Below, piece by piece: positions 31,343 to 39,385 of a DNA stretch of 64,000 bases (position 1 is its first letter; each line of letters begins with the position of its first letter). This stretch comes from Giesbergeria sp. (GTDB lineage: Bacteria > Pseudomonadota > Gammaproteobacteria > Burkholderiales > Burkholderiaceae_C). The notes beneath the pieces were generated by a model, which did not search any database, was not told the origin of the DNA, and saw nothing but the letters and a program-made list of their open reading frames with translations. The stretch lies in NCBI GenBank assembly GCA_023150295.1, contig JAKLLE010000001.1, positions 30,594 through 94,593 on the forward strand, written 5' to 3'. Both the position numbers and the translations under genes were made by a program.

Positions 31343-32335
31343 ATGCAAACCAACCCCATCAAGTCGCTGATCGCTGTGTCCACCCTGGCATTTCTGGGAA
31401 CCCCAGCGCTTGCGCAGGTCGTCAAGGTCGATGGTTCGAGCACCGTCTATCCGGTGACCGAAGCCGTGGCCGAAGAATTCCAGAAGGCCAACAAGGGCAT
31501 GAAGGTCACGGTCGGTGTGTCTGGCACCGGTGGCGGCTTCAAGAAGTTCTGCCGTGGCGAGACCGACATCTCCAACGCTTCGCGCCCGATCGCGGCCAAG
31601 GAGATGGAAGCGTGCCGCGCTGCAGGCGTGGAGTATTTTGAAGTGCCGGTGGCCTTCGACGCGTTGACCGTGGTGATCAACCCCAAGAATGCCTGGCTCA
31701 AGCAAGCCACCGTGGCCGAGTTGAAGAAGCTGTGGGAGCCCGAAGCCCAGGGCAAGGTCACGCACTGGAACCAGGTCAACCCTGCCTGGCCCAACCAGCC
31801 CATCAAGCTGTTTGGTGCAGGTGCCGACTCGGGCACGTTCGACTACTTCACCGAAGCCATTGTGGGCAAGTCCAAGTCCAGCCGTGGTGACTTCACCGCT
31901 TCTGAAGACGACAACGTGCTGGTGCAGGGTGTGGCTGGCGATGTCAATGCCATCGGCTACTTCGGCTACGCCTACTACGCCGAGAACACTGCCAAGCTCA
32001 AGGCGCTGCCCATCGTCGAGAAGGAAGGCAAGCCTGCCGTGGCCCCGAGCGAGAAGACCGTTCTGGATGGCTCCTACCAGCCGCTGTCGCGTCCCATCTT
32101 CATTTATGTGAACGCCAAGTCGCTTTCCAAGCCCGAGGTGAAGAAGTTTGTGGACTTCTTCATGACCGAGGGCGGCAAGATGGCTTCCGAAGTGAAGTAC
32201 GTGCCGCTGCCCGCCGAGGCCTACAAGATGGCCCAGGACCACATCAACAAGGGCAAGAAGGGCACCGTGTTTGGTGGCAAGAACGAAGTCGGCATCACCA
32301 TCAAGGAACTGCTGGCCCGCGAAGCCAAGATGTAA
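31343..32335 (+). CDS. pstS: Phosphate ABC transporter, substrate-binding protein PstS
   Basis: 330 residues with a Sec signal peptide (MQTNPIKSLIAVSTLAFLG, cleavage after PALA at about 24). The mature protein opens with VKVDGSSTVYPVTEAVAEEF, and the phosphate-binding loops SGTGGGFKKFCRGETDISNA and GADSGTFDYFTEAIVG are those of the PstS family. It captures phosphate in the periplasm and delivers it to the PstC-PstA channel. ATG 31343 is the only sensible start for the signal peptide. It is followed by pstC, pstA, pstB and phoU in the same direction. Confidence 0.97.
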   Translation: MQTNPIKSLIAVSTLAFLGTPALAQVVKVDGSSTVYPVTEAVAEEFQKANKGMKVTVGVSGTGGGFKKFCRGETDISNASRPIAAKEMEACRAAGVEYFEVPVAFDALTVVINPKNAWLKQATVAELKKLWEPEAQGKVTHWNQVNPAWPNQPIKLFGAGADSGTFDYFTEAIVGKSKSSRGDFTASEDDNVLVQGVAGDVNAIGYFGYAYYAENTAKLKALPIVEKEGKPAVAPSEKTVLDGSYQPLSRPIFIYVNAKSLSKPEVKKFVDFFMTEGGKMASEVKYVPLPAEAYKMAQDHINKGKKGTVFGGKNEVGITIKELLAREAKM

Positions 32336-32454
32336 TGGCCTGAGCCATGGCGCCCTGCACACCTGTCCGTTGGGTGGGGCAGGGCTTTTCACGCAAACCG
32401 GTATGTCTGCTGATTCCTACAATGACCGCGACCTCCACAACCCCGGATCGAACC

Positions 32455-33390
32455 ATGTCGAATCCACCACTCACGGGTGATGCCAGGCTGGCGCAGTTGG
32501 CGCGATCCAAAGTCGCGCGCAAGCGCAAGGACCGCTTCGTCGAGAGCATTCTTTTGCTTGCGGCCTGTGTGTCGGTCTTCACCACCCTGGCCATCGTCTA
32601 TATCCTGATCAAGGAGTCGTTGGTGTTCTTCTCGCAGGTGCCACTGTGGGATTTCCTCACGGACACGCAGTGGACACCGTTGTTCGATGACGCGCATTTC
32701 GGCATCTCGGTGCTGTTGGCTGGCACCCTTTCCAGCTCATTCGTGGCGCTGCTGATCGCGGTACCGTTGGGCACGATCATCGCGATCTATCTGTCGGAGT
32801 TTGCCGGGCACAAGACGCGTGAAGTGCTCAAGCCCATGCTGGAATTGCTGTCGGGCATTCCGACCATCATCTACGGCTTCTTTGCGCTGCTGGTGGTCAC
32901 ACCCTTGCTGCAAAAGCTCATGCCAGGGCTGCCCACGTTCAACATCCTCTCCGCCGGATTGGTGATGGGCATCATGATCATTCCGTACGTGTCTTCGCTG
33001 TCGGAAGACGCCATGCGGGCCGTTCCCATGAGCCTGCGCGAAGGCGCCTACGCCCTGGGTTCCACGCGCTTTCAGACCGCCACGCGGGTGGTGGTGCCTG
33101 CGGCACTGTCGGGCATTGCATCGGCCTACATCCTGGGTGTTTCGCGTGCTGTAGGCGAGACCATGATTCTTGCGGTGGCCGCCGGCATGCAGCCCAACCT
33201 GACGCTCAACCCGATGGAGTCTGCCGCCACGATCACCTCGTTCATCGTGCAGGTGGCCCTTGGTGACCTGCCGCACGGCAGCGTCGGCTACCAGACCATT
33301 TTTGCTGCAGGCCTCACGCTGATGCTGCTGACCCTGTCTTTCAACCTGCTCGGCTACTGGCTGCGCCGCAAGTTCCGTGAGGCCTATTGA
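32455..33390 (+). CDS. pstC: Phosphate ABC transporter, permease PstC
   Basis: 311 residues with six membrane segments. The EAA-type loop that contacts the ATPase appears near the C-terminal third (AMRAVPMSLREGAYALGST). Other PstC features are the ELLSGIPTIIYGFFALLVV segment and GVSRAVGETMILAVAAG. It forms the inner-membrane phosphate channel with PstA. ATG 32455 was chosen for length and because a GGAT sequence lies upstream; ATG 32422 is possible, while the still earlier ATG 32347 adds unrelated residues. It overlaps pstA by one base. Confidence 0.95.
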   Translation: MSNPPLTGDARLAQLARSKVARKRKDRFVESILLLAACVSVFTTLAIVYILIKESLVFFSQVPLWDFLTDTQWTPLFDDAHFGISVLLAGTLSSSFVALLIAVPLGTIIAIYLSEFAGHKTREVLKPMLELLSGIPTIIYGFFALLVVTPLLQKLMPGLPTFNILSAGLVMGIMIIPYVSSLSEDAMRAVPMSLREGAYALGSTRFQTATRVVVPAALSGIASAYILGVSRAVGETMILAVAAGMQPNLTLNPMESAATITSFIVQVALGDLPHGSVGYQTIFAAGLTLMLLTLSFNLLGYWLRRKFREAY

Positions 33391-34313
33391 TGAACTCTCC
33401 AACCGTTTCCAAAGAGCGGCTGCGCTCCATCATTCGTTCGCACAAGCGCTGGGACATTGTTTTCGGCATCGTCGGCCTCATGGCCATGTCGGTCGGCATT
33501 CTCACGCTCGTTGCGCTGTTCGCGCAGATGGTGATCGATGGTTTTCCGCGTCTCACGGCCGAGTTCTTCACCAACTTTCCCTCGCGCCGCGCCGGTCAGG
33601 CGGGCATCGTGTCTGCGTGGGTCGGCTCCTTGCTGGTGATGTTGGTGACGGCCCTGTTCGCCATTCCGGTGGGTATTGCCAGCGCCATCTACTTGGAAGA
33701 GTACGCGCGCAAGAACTGGTTTACCGATGTGATTGAAATCAACATCACCAACCTGGCAGGTGTCCCGTCCATTGTGTACGGTTTGCTCGCCTTGGGATTG
33801 TTTGTGTACACCTTTGGTTTTGGCCAAAGCATTCTGTCAGCCGGCCTGACCCTTGCCTTGCTCATCCTGCCGATTGTGATTGTGGCAACACGCGAGGCCT
33901 TGCGCGCCATTCCGCAGACCGTGCGGGAAGCCGCCTACGCCTGTGGCGCCACCAAATGGCAGGTGTGCAGCGACCACCTCATTCCGTACGGCATGCCTGG
34001 CATTTTGACGGGTGTGATCATCGGTCTGTCCCGCGCCATTGGCGAGACTGCGCCCATCATCACCATTGGCGCGCTGACCTTCATTGCCTTCCTGCCACCC
34101 GCACCCTTCGTTGAGGGGGCCGGCATGTTCGACTGGCTGATGTCTCCGTTCACCGTCATGCCGATCCAGATTTTCAACTGGACCTCCCGCCCCGACCCGG
34201 CCTTCCACGCGAATGCGGCCGCTGCCAGCCTGGTGCTGGTGGTGCTGACGCTGAGCATGAACGCCACCGCCATCTGGTTGCGCTATCGCCTGCGCAAAAA
34301 CCTCAAGTGGTAA
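33390..34313 (+). CDS. pstA: Phosphate ABC transporter, permease PstA
   Basis: 307 residues with six membrane segments, the partner of PstC. The ATPase-contact loop is ALRAIPQTVREAAYACGATK, followed by YGMPGILTGVIIGLSRAIGE. The segment NLAGVPSIVYGLLALGLFV parallels the PstC sequence, as expected for homologous half-transporters. ATG 33390 overlaps the last base of the pstC stop (TGATG), so translation is coupled. The gene is 33 bases upstream of pstB. Confidence 0.96.
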   Translation: MNSPTVSKERLRSIIRSHKRWDIVFGIVGLMAMSVGILTLVALFAQMVIDGFPRLTAEFFTNFPSRRAGQAGIVSAWVGSLLVMLVTALFAIPVGIASAIYLEEYARKNWFTDVIEINITNLAGVPSIVYGLLALGLFVYTFGFGQSILSAGLTLALLILPIVIVATREALRAIPQTVREAAYACGATKWQVCSDHLIPYGMPGILTGVIIGLSRAIGETAPIITIGALTFIAFLPPAPFVEGAGMFDWLMSPFTVMPIQIFNWTSRPDPAFHANAAAASLVLVVLTLSMNATAIWLRYRLRKNLKW

Positions 34314-34346
34314 TCAACGCAACCCTGTCTGGAACCTTCTACGATC

Positions 34347-35141
34347 ATGGCAACCCCTGCTTCCACTACGGCCGTCGCACCCAAGCTCAAGGCCCAGTCC
34401 AAGAACCTGGACTTTTTCTACGGCGACTTCAAGGCCCTCAAGTCCATCAGCATGCCGATCTATGAAAACAAGGTCACGGCCTTGATCGGCCCCAGCGGCT
34501 GCGGCAAGTCCACGTTTCTGCGCTGCTTCAACCGCATGCACGACCTGTACCCTGGGCACCGCTACGGCGGCTCCATCGAACTGCTGCCCGACCAGATCGA
34601 CCTGCTGCACCACCATGTGGACCCCATCGAAGTGCGCATGCGCCTGTCCATGGTGTTCCAGAAACCCAATCCGTTCCCCAAGTCGATCTTCGAGAACGTG
34701 GCCTACGGCCTGCGGGTGCGTGGCGAAAGGTCCAAGACCTACATCGAGGACAAGGTGGAGGCCGCGCTCAAAGGTGCTGCCATCTGGAATGAAGTGAAAG
34801 ACCGCCTGGACGAAGTGGCCGTCAACCTCTCGGGGGGGCAGCAGCAGCGTCTGTGCATTGCGCGCTCGCTGGCCACGGATCCGGAGATCATCCTGTTCGA
34901 CGAACCCACCTCGGCGCTGGACCCGATTGCCACAGGCGCCATTGAAGAGCTGATCGCCGAAATCAAGCACAAGGTGACCATTCTGATCGTCACACACAAC
35001 ATGCAGCAGGCTGCGCGCTGCAGTGATTACACGGCTTACATGTACCTGGGCGAGCTGATGGAATTTGGCGAGACCGAAGAAATCTTCTTCAAGCCCAAGC
35101 GCAAGGAAACCGAAGACTACATTACCGGCCGTTTCGGCTGA
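34347..35141 (+). CDS. pstB: Phosphate ABC transporter, ATPase PstB
   Basis: 264 residues. Walker A is GPSGCGKST, the ABC signature is [16 protein letters not shown], Walker B is [12 protein letters not shown], and the H-loop lies in [16 protein letters not shown]. It hydrolyses ATP to drive phosphate import and, with PhoU, transmits phosphate sufficiency to PhoR. The C-terminus ends with EDYITGRFG, the standard PstB ending. ATG 34347 is preceded by a weak ribosome binding site. The phoU start lies ten bases after its stop. Confidence 0.97.
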   Translation: MATPASTTAVAPKLKAQSKNLDFFYGDFKALKSISMPIYENKVTALIGPSGCGKSTFLRCFNRMHDLYPGHRYGGSIELLPDQIDLLHHHVDPIEVRMRLSMVFQKPNPFPKSIFENVAYGLRVRGERSKTYIEDKVEAALKGAAIWNEVKDRLDEVAVNLSGGQQQRLCIARSLATDPEIILFDEPTSALDPIATGAIEELIAEIKHKVTILIVTHNMQQAARCSDYTAYMYLGELMEFGETEEIFFKPKRKETEDYITGRFG

Positions 35142-35151
35142 GGAGGACACT

Positions 35152-35853
35152 GTGCCCGAAAAGCATCTTTCTTCGCAGTTCGACAGCGAACTCAACGGCG
35201 TTTCCACCCGCGTGATGGAAATGGGGGGGCTGGTCGAGTCCCAGATCCGCCACGCCATCTATGCGCTGTCCCAGTTCAGTCTGGAATCGGTGGACCAGGT
35301 GCTGGCCATCGAGGAGCGCGTGAACGCCATGGAGGTCGAGATTGACCACGACCTCTCCACCATCATCGCCAGGCGCCAGCCCACGGCGCGCGATCTGCGC
35401 CTGTTGCTGGCGTTCTCCAAGGCGACGGCCAATCTGGAGCGTATGGGCGACGAGGCGAGCAAGATGGCGCGCATGGTGCGCTCCATCATCGAGGGCGGAG
35501 CGCCCCGGTCGCTGCCCACGGGCGATCTGCGTCTTGCGGCGGACCTGGCATCGGGGCAATTGCGCAAGGCACTTGACGCCTTTGCTCGCCTGGACGTCAA
35601 GATGGCCGTGGCCATCCTGAAGGAGGACGATCTGATCGACCAGGAGTTCGGCGGATTCGTGCGCAAGCTCATCACCTACATGATGGAAGACGCGCGCACG
35701 ATTTCGCCCAGCCTGGATCTGTTGTTCCTGGCCAAGGCCATTGAGCGCATTGGCGATCACTCCAAGAACATCGCTGAACTGATCATTTACCTCGTCAAGG
35801 GCATGGATGTGCGTCACACTTCCCTGGGCGATATCGAATCGGCCGTGCTGTAA
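35152..35853 (+). CDS. phoU: Phosphate signalling protein PhoU
   Basis: 233 residues beginning at GTG 35152, chosen because a perfect AGGAGG (35141-35146) lies five bases upstream and PEKHLSSQFDSELNGVST is the typical PhoU N-terminus. The protein has two three-helix PhoU repeats with the metal-binding acidic segments (LERMGDEASKMARM and IERIGDHSKNIAELI). PhoU links the Pst transporter to PhoR and restrains the Pho response when phosphate is plentiful. It lies between pstB and phoB. Confidence 0.97.
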   Translation: MPEKHLSSQFDSELNGVSTRVMEMGGLVESQIRHAIYALSQFSLESVDQVLAIEERVNAMEVEIDHDLSTIIARRQPTARDLRLLLAFSKATANLERMGDEASKMARMVRSIIEGGAPRSLPTGDLRLAADLASGQLRKALDAFARLDVKMAVAILKEDDLIDQEFGGFVRKLITYMMEDARTISPSLDLLFLAKAIERIGDHSKNIAELIIYLVKGMDVRHTSLGDIESAVL

Positions 35854-35871
35854 ACGGGTCTGCGCGACACC

Positions 35872-36579
35872 ATGAGAAAACTACCCCGAGTCCTGATCGT
35901 CGAGGATGAGCCGGCCATTGCCGAGCTGATTGCCGTCAACCTGCGCCACAACGGATTCCAGCCTTTCTGGGCCGAGGACGGTGACAGCGCCCAGCGCGAG
36001 CTGGATGCGGTGTTGCCCGATGTGATTCTTCTGGACTGGATGCTGCCTGGCCAAAGCGGGTTGGCGCTGGCACGCAAATGGCGCGCCGACAGCCGCACCA
36101 AGCCTGTGCCCATCCTCATGCTCACGGCGCGCGGTGATGAACCCGACAAGATCGCCGGGCTCGATGCCGGGGCCGATGACTACATCACCAAGCCCTTCTC
36201 GACCCAGGAACTGCTGGCGCGCATCCGCGCCGTGCTGCGCCGCCGGGCCCCCGAGCAGGTGACCGACAGCGTGAGCATTGGCGAGCTGGTGCTCGATGCT
36301 GCCACCTATCGCGTGTCCTTCCAGGGGCAGTTGCTCAAGGTGGGGCCGACCGAGTTCAAGCTTTTGCACTACCTCATGAAGCATCCGGAGCGCGTGCACA
36401 GCCGCGCGCAACTGCTCGACAAGGTGTGGGGTGACCATGTGTTCATCGAAGAGCGCACCGTCGATGTGCACGTCAAGCGCTTGCGCGAGGCGCTGGGCGC
36501 TGCGGGTACCATGATCGAGACGGTGCGTGGAGCGGGGTATCGGCTCACCGCCCAACCGCAGGTGCCCATGCGCGCTTGA
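35872..36579 (+). CDS. phoB: Phosphate response regulator PhoB
   Basis: 235 residues of the OmpR/PhoB family. The receiver domain (1-120) has the acidic pocket in VLIVEDEPAIAEL, the phospho-acceptor Asp in VILLDWMLPGQSG, and the conserved Lys in DYITKPFSTQELLARI. The C-terminal winged helix (135-230) contains VGPTEFKLLHYLMKHPERVH and RTVDVHVKRLREAL. It would bind the Pho boxes seen before pstS, ppk and probably olsB. It follows phoU after 18 bases. Confidence 0.97.
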   Translation: MRKLPRVLIVEDEPAIAELIAVNLRHNGFQPFWAEDGDSAQRELDAVLPDVILLDWMLPGQSGLALARKWRADSRTKPVPILMLTARGDEPDKIAGLDAGADDYITKPFSTQELLARIRAVLRRRAPEQVTDSVSIGELVLDAATYRVSFQGQLLKVGPTEFKLLHYLMKHPERVHSRAQLLDKVWGDHVFIEERTVDVHVKRLREALGAAGTMIETVRGAGYRLTAQPQVPMRA

Positions 36580-36674
36580 GGCGTATGCCCGGCGGAACTT
36601 GTGCTCAGTCGCCGATGGCGCTCGGCGCGGGCATGCCCCGGACTCACGACGCCACGTCAATGGACAACGAACGG

Positions 36675-36692
36675 CTGCGCCATCTGGCGCAG
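36675..36692. other. Perfect inverted repeat in the phoB-phoR gap
   Basis: CTGCGCCA (36675-36682) and TGGCGCAG (36685-36692), with two bases between, in the 132-base gap before phoR. It could be an RNA hairpin (with a smaller stem) or a protein-binding site. No T run follows, so it is not a good terminator. Confidence 0.4.
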
Positions 36693-36711
36693 TTTCTAAG
36701 GTGCTGCGCGC

Positions 36712-38037
36712 ATGGTTCTGCGTTTTCTGATCTTTCTCTTCTGGCAATTGCTGGGGGGCGCCATCGGCTGGTGGCAGGGTTCTGCCTGGGGCGCTGCGCT
36801 GGGCGCCGCTGTGGCCGCCTGGGTGTGGTTTGTGCTGGACATGTGGCGTGGCGGGCGCATGTTGCGCTGGCTGCGCCAGGGGGATGTGCAGCGAGGTCTC
36901 GAGCTCTACGGACTGTGGGGCGAGGCCGTGGAACGTGTGCGCCGCCTGGTGCGCCAGCAGCAGGATCTGGTGCGGGAGAGCGACAAGCGCCTGCAGGACA
37001 TACTGGGCGCCTTGCAGGCTTCACCCAATGGGGTGGTGCTGCTGGATGAGGAAGGGCGCATCGAATGGTGCAACGACACGGCGGCGGAGCATTTCGGCTT
37101 TGATCCGCAGCGCGATGCCCTGCAATCCATCCGTAACCTGGTGCGCGATCCGGAGTTCAATGCTTACCTGGCTGAGCATGACTATGCCCGTGACGTGGTG
37201 CTGGAAGGGCGCGGCAGCACGCCTTCGCGGCCGGTGCGCGTCTCCGTGCATGTGCACACCTATGGCGAGGGCCGTGCCTTGCTGCTGTCGCGCGATGTGA
37301 CGGCGCTGGAGCAGGCCGAGGCCATGCGGCGCGACTTCGTCGCCAACGTGTCGCACGAAATCCGCACCCCACTGACCGTGCTGACCGGGTTTGTCGAGAC
37401 CTTGCAGACGCTGGACCTCGAAGCCCCCGACCGCGCGCGCTACCTTGCCATGATGGCGCAGCAGGCGGCGCGCATGCAAAGCGTGGTGCAGGACCTGCTG
37501 ACGCTGTCGCGCCTGGAGGGCAGCCCCTTGCCGGGCATGGGGGAGTGGACGCCGGTTTCCAGCCTGTTGCAGCGCTGCGAGGAGGAGAGCCGGGCGCTGT
37601 CGGCCCTGCTCACGCAGAACCAGGCCCAGGGCCATGTGCTGGAGTTTGATACCGGCGCCGCCCAGTGGCAGGACATCGCAGGCAGTCCGGCCGAACTGCA
37701 AAGCGCCTTGTCCAACCTCATCAGCAACGCCGTGCGTTACACCCCAGGTGGCGGGCGCATTGTGGTGCGCTGGGAGCGAACTGCCGATGGTGGCGCCGTG
37801 TTCTCCGTGCAGGACACGGGCCCGGGCATTGCCCCCGAACACATTCCCCGACTGACCGAGCGCTTCTACCGCGTGGATCGCAGCCGCTCACGCGAAACCG
37901 GAGGCACCGGCCTGGGCCTGGCGATCGTCAAGCATGTGCTGCAGCGCCACGGCGCGAGCCTGGACATCCGCAGCACCCTGGGCAAGGGTTCCACCTTCAG
38001 TGTGCACCTTCCGGCGGCACGCCTGCGGTCGAACTGA
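36712..38037 (+). CDS. phoR: Phosphate regulon sensor histidine kinase PhoR
   Basis: 441 residues. The N-terminal 45 residues are hydrophobic (FLIFLFWQLLGGAIGWWQ), a membrane anchor without a large periplasmic domain, as in other PhoR proteins. A PAS domain follows (about 105-215), then the dimerisation helix with the phosphorylated His in VSHEIRTPL, and the ATPase domain with N box NLISNAVRYTPGG, DTGPGI and GGTGLGLAIVKH. A 132-base gap separates it from phoB. The 3' end overlaps the convergent MATE gene by 41 bases. Confidence 0.96.
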   Translation: MVLRFLIFLFWQLLGGAIGWWQGSAWGAALGAAVAAWVWFVLDMWRGGRMLRWLRQGDVQRGLELYGLWGEAVERVRRLVRQQQDLVRESDKRLQDILGALQASPNGVVLLDEEGRIEWCNDTAAEHFGFDPQRDALQSIRNLVRDPEFNAYLAEHDYARDVVLEGRGSTPSRPVRVSVHVHTYGEGRALLLSRDVTALEQAEAMRRDFVANVSHEIRTPLTVLTGFVETLQTLDLEAPDRARYLAMMAQQAARMQSVVQDLLTLSRLEGSPLPGMGEWTPVSSLLQRCEEESRALSALLTQNQAQGHVLEFDTGAAQWQDIAGSPAELQSALSNLISNAVRYTPGGGRIVVRWERTADGGAVFSVQDTGPGIAPEHIPRLTERFYRVDRSRSRETGGTGLGLAIVKHVLQRHGASLDIRSTLGKGSTFSVHLPAARLRSN

Positions 38038-39385
38038 GCAGGGCCCGGCGCAGCATGGCTGCAAAGACCACTGCCGTGACCACCAAGGCGGCGGCGCTTG
38101 CGGCCCAGAAGGGGACGGGGGACGCCATTGAGGCTACGGGCCCAAACCCATGGTAAGCCCACAGGTAGCCGCCACCCAGGCCCACGCCCCACAGCATCAC
38201 GCCATACACCACCAGGGGTGCCAGCGTGATGCGAAAGCAGCGCAGCAAAAAGATGCACAGGGTCTGCACCGCATCTGCCAGGTGGTACAGCGCCACCCAG
38301 CCCAGCAGGCCCGCGGCAGCCATCACCACTTGGGCATCGTTGGAATAGACCGATGCAATCCAGTGATTTGCTATAAAAACAATAGCTGCTAGCGCAATAC
38401 AGATAAGCGCTAGAAGCCTAAAACCTATATAAACAGCCTGCCGCGCATGCGCCGCTTGTCCTGCACCGCGCCAGTAGCTCACGCAGGCACTGGTGGCGAT
38501 GGCCAGCGACAGCGGCACCATGTACAACACGGCGGCCATGTTGGCGGCAATCTGGTGTGCGGCCGAGGCCAGCGTGCCCTGGCGCGCAATGAACAAGGCC
38601 ATCAGCGTGAACGAGGTCACTTCCACGGTGACGGCCAGCGCCGAAGGAATCCCCAGCCGTGCAAAGGCGGCCAGTTGCGCACGGTTGGGTGGTTCCATGC
38701 GCTGCCACACCTGCAAAGGGGCGTACATCGCTTGCGTGCGCAGCAGCCACAGGGCCACGGCCAGCATGCCGCAGTTCACCACCAGGGTGGCCCAGCCGCA
38801 GCCGACGACCCCCATCGCGGACATGCCCGCACCGCCAAACGTCCACCAGATGGACAGCGGAATCTTGACCAGCAGTGAAACCACCTGCAGCCAGGTGACC
38901 CACTGCGGGTGCCCCAGGGCCTGGTTGAGCGTGCTGAAAACGCGGAACAGCAGGGCTGGAGGCAGCGCCAGGGCCAGCACGGCCAGGTACTGCTCCACAC
39001 TGGGGCGAAGGGCCTCGGGCACCTGGGTCCAGGCCAATACCGGGTCCGGGTGCAACAGCACGGCCATGCCGGGCACGCAGGCCAGGGCGCAGAGGTACAG
39101 CGACTGGCGCAGCGAGCCGCCAATGGCCTGCGGCTTGCGCGCGCCGCGCAGTTCCGCCCAGATGGGCAGCAGCGCGCTCAGCATGCCCAGCAGGGGAACG
39201 TACACGCTGATGTAGAGGGCCGAGCCGATGGCCAGCGCAGCCAGCGACTCTTGTGCATGGCGGCCTGCGACGATGGTGTCCGTCACGCCAAAGGCCATGA
39301 CCGCCAGTTGGCCGACGAGCACCGTGCCCGCGTGGCGCGCGATCAAGGAGCGGTCTGACAGGCACGACTCAGTCTTGTGGGACAT
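37997..39385 (-). CDS. MATE-family efflux transporter
   Basis: 462 residues with about twelve membrane segments in two six-helix halves, the multidrug and toxic compound extrusion architecture. N-terminal segment LVGQLAVMAFGVTDTIVAGR and the matching second-half segment GIPSALAVTVEVTSFTLMAL carry the family's conserved residues. It would export cationic drugs or metabolites using Na+ or H+. A copy of the dispersed repeat is translated in frame (38362-38432), encoding part of the tenth segment area. It overlaps phoR at its 3' end (41 bases) and the glycosyltransferase stop at its start (17 bases). Confidence 0.88.
   Translation of the reverse strand: MSHKTESCLSDRSLIARHAGTVLVGQLAVMAFGVTDTIVAGRHAQESLAALAIGSALYISVYVPLLGMLSALLPIWAELRGARKPQAIGGSLRQSLYLCALACVPGMAVLLHPDPVLAWTQVPEALRPSVEQYLAVLALALPPALLFRVFSTLNQALGHPQWVTWLQVVSLLVKIPLSIWWTFGGAGMSAMGVVGCGWATLVVNCGMLAVALWLLRTQAMYAPLQVWQRMEPPNRAQLAAFARLGIPSALAVTVEVTSFTLMALFIARQGTLASAAHQIAANMAAVLYMVPLSLAIATSACVSYWRGAGQAAHARQAVYIGFRLLALICIALAAIVFIANHWIASVYSNDAQVVMAAAGLLGWVALYHLADAVQTLCIFLLRCFRITLAPLVVYGVMLWGVGLGGGYLWAYHGFGPVASMASPVPFWAASAAALVVTAVVFAAMLRRALLSSTAGVPPEGAH
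38362..38432 (+). repeat. Dispersed two-hairpin repeat, copy in MATE gene
   Basis: Forward on the plus strand: GCTATAAAAACAATAGC, then TGCTAGCGCAATACAGATAA with GCGC arms, GCGCTAGAAGCCTAAAACC tail. The gene is on the minus strand, so the copy is antisense to its own orientation in the coding frame. It is visibly AT-rich against the gene. Confidence 0.75.

Noticed and set aside
32347..32454. Earlier ATG start for pstC
   Set aside because: The extra residues (Pro/Arg/Cys-rich) are not PstC-like, and ATG 32455 gives the usual length.
36576..37049. Frame bridging phoB and phoR on the plus strand
   Set aside because: It overlaps phoR in another frame and the product is Arg/Ala/Gly-rich without any domain.
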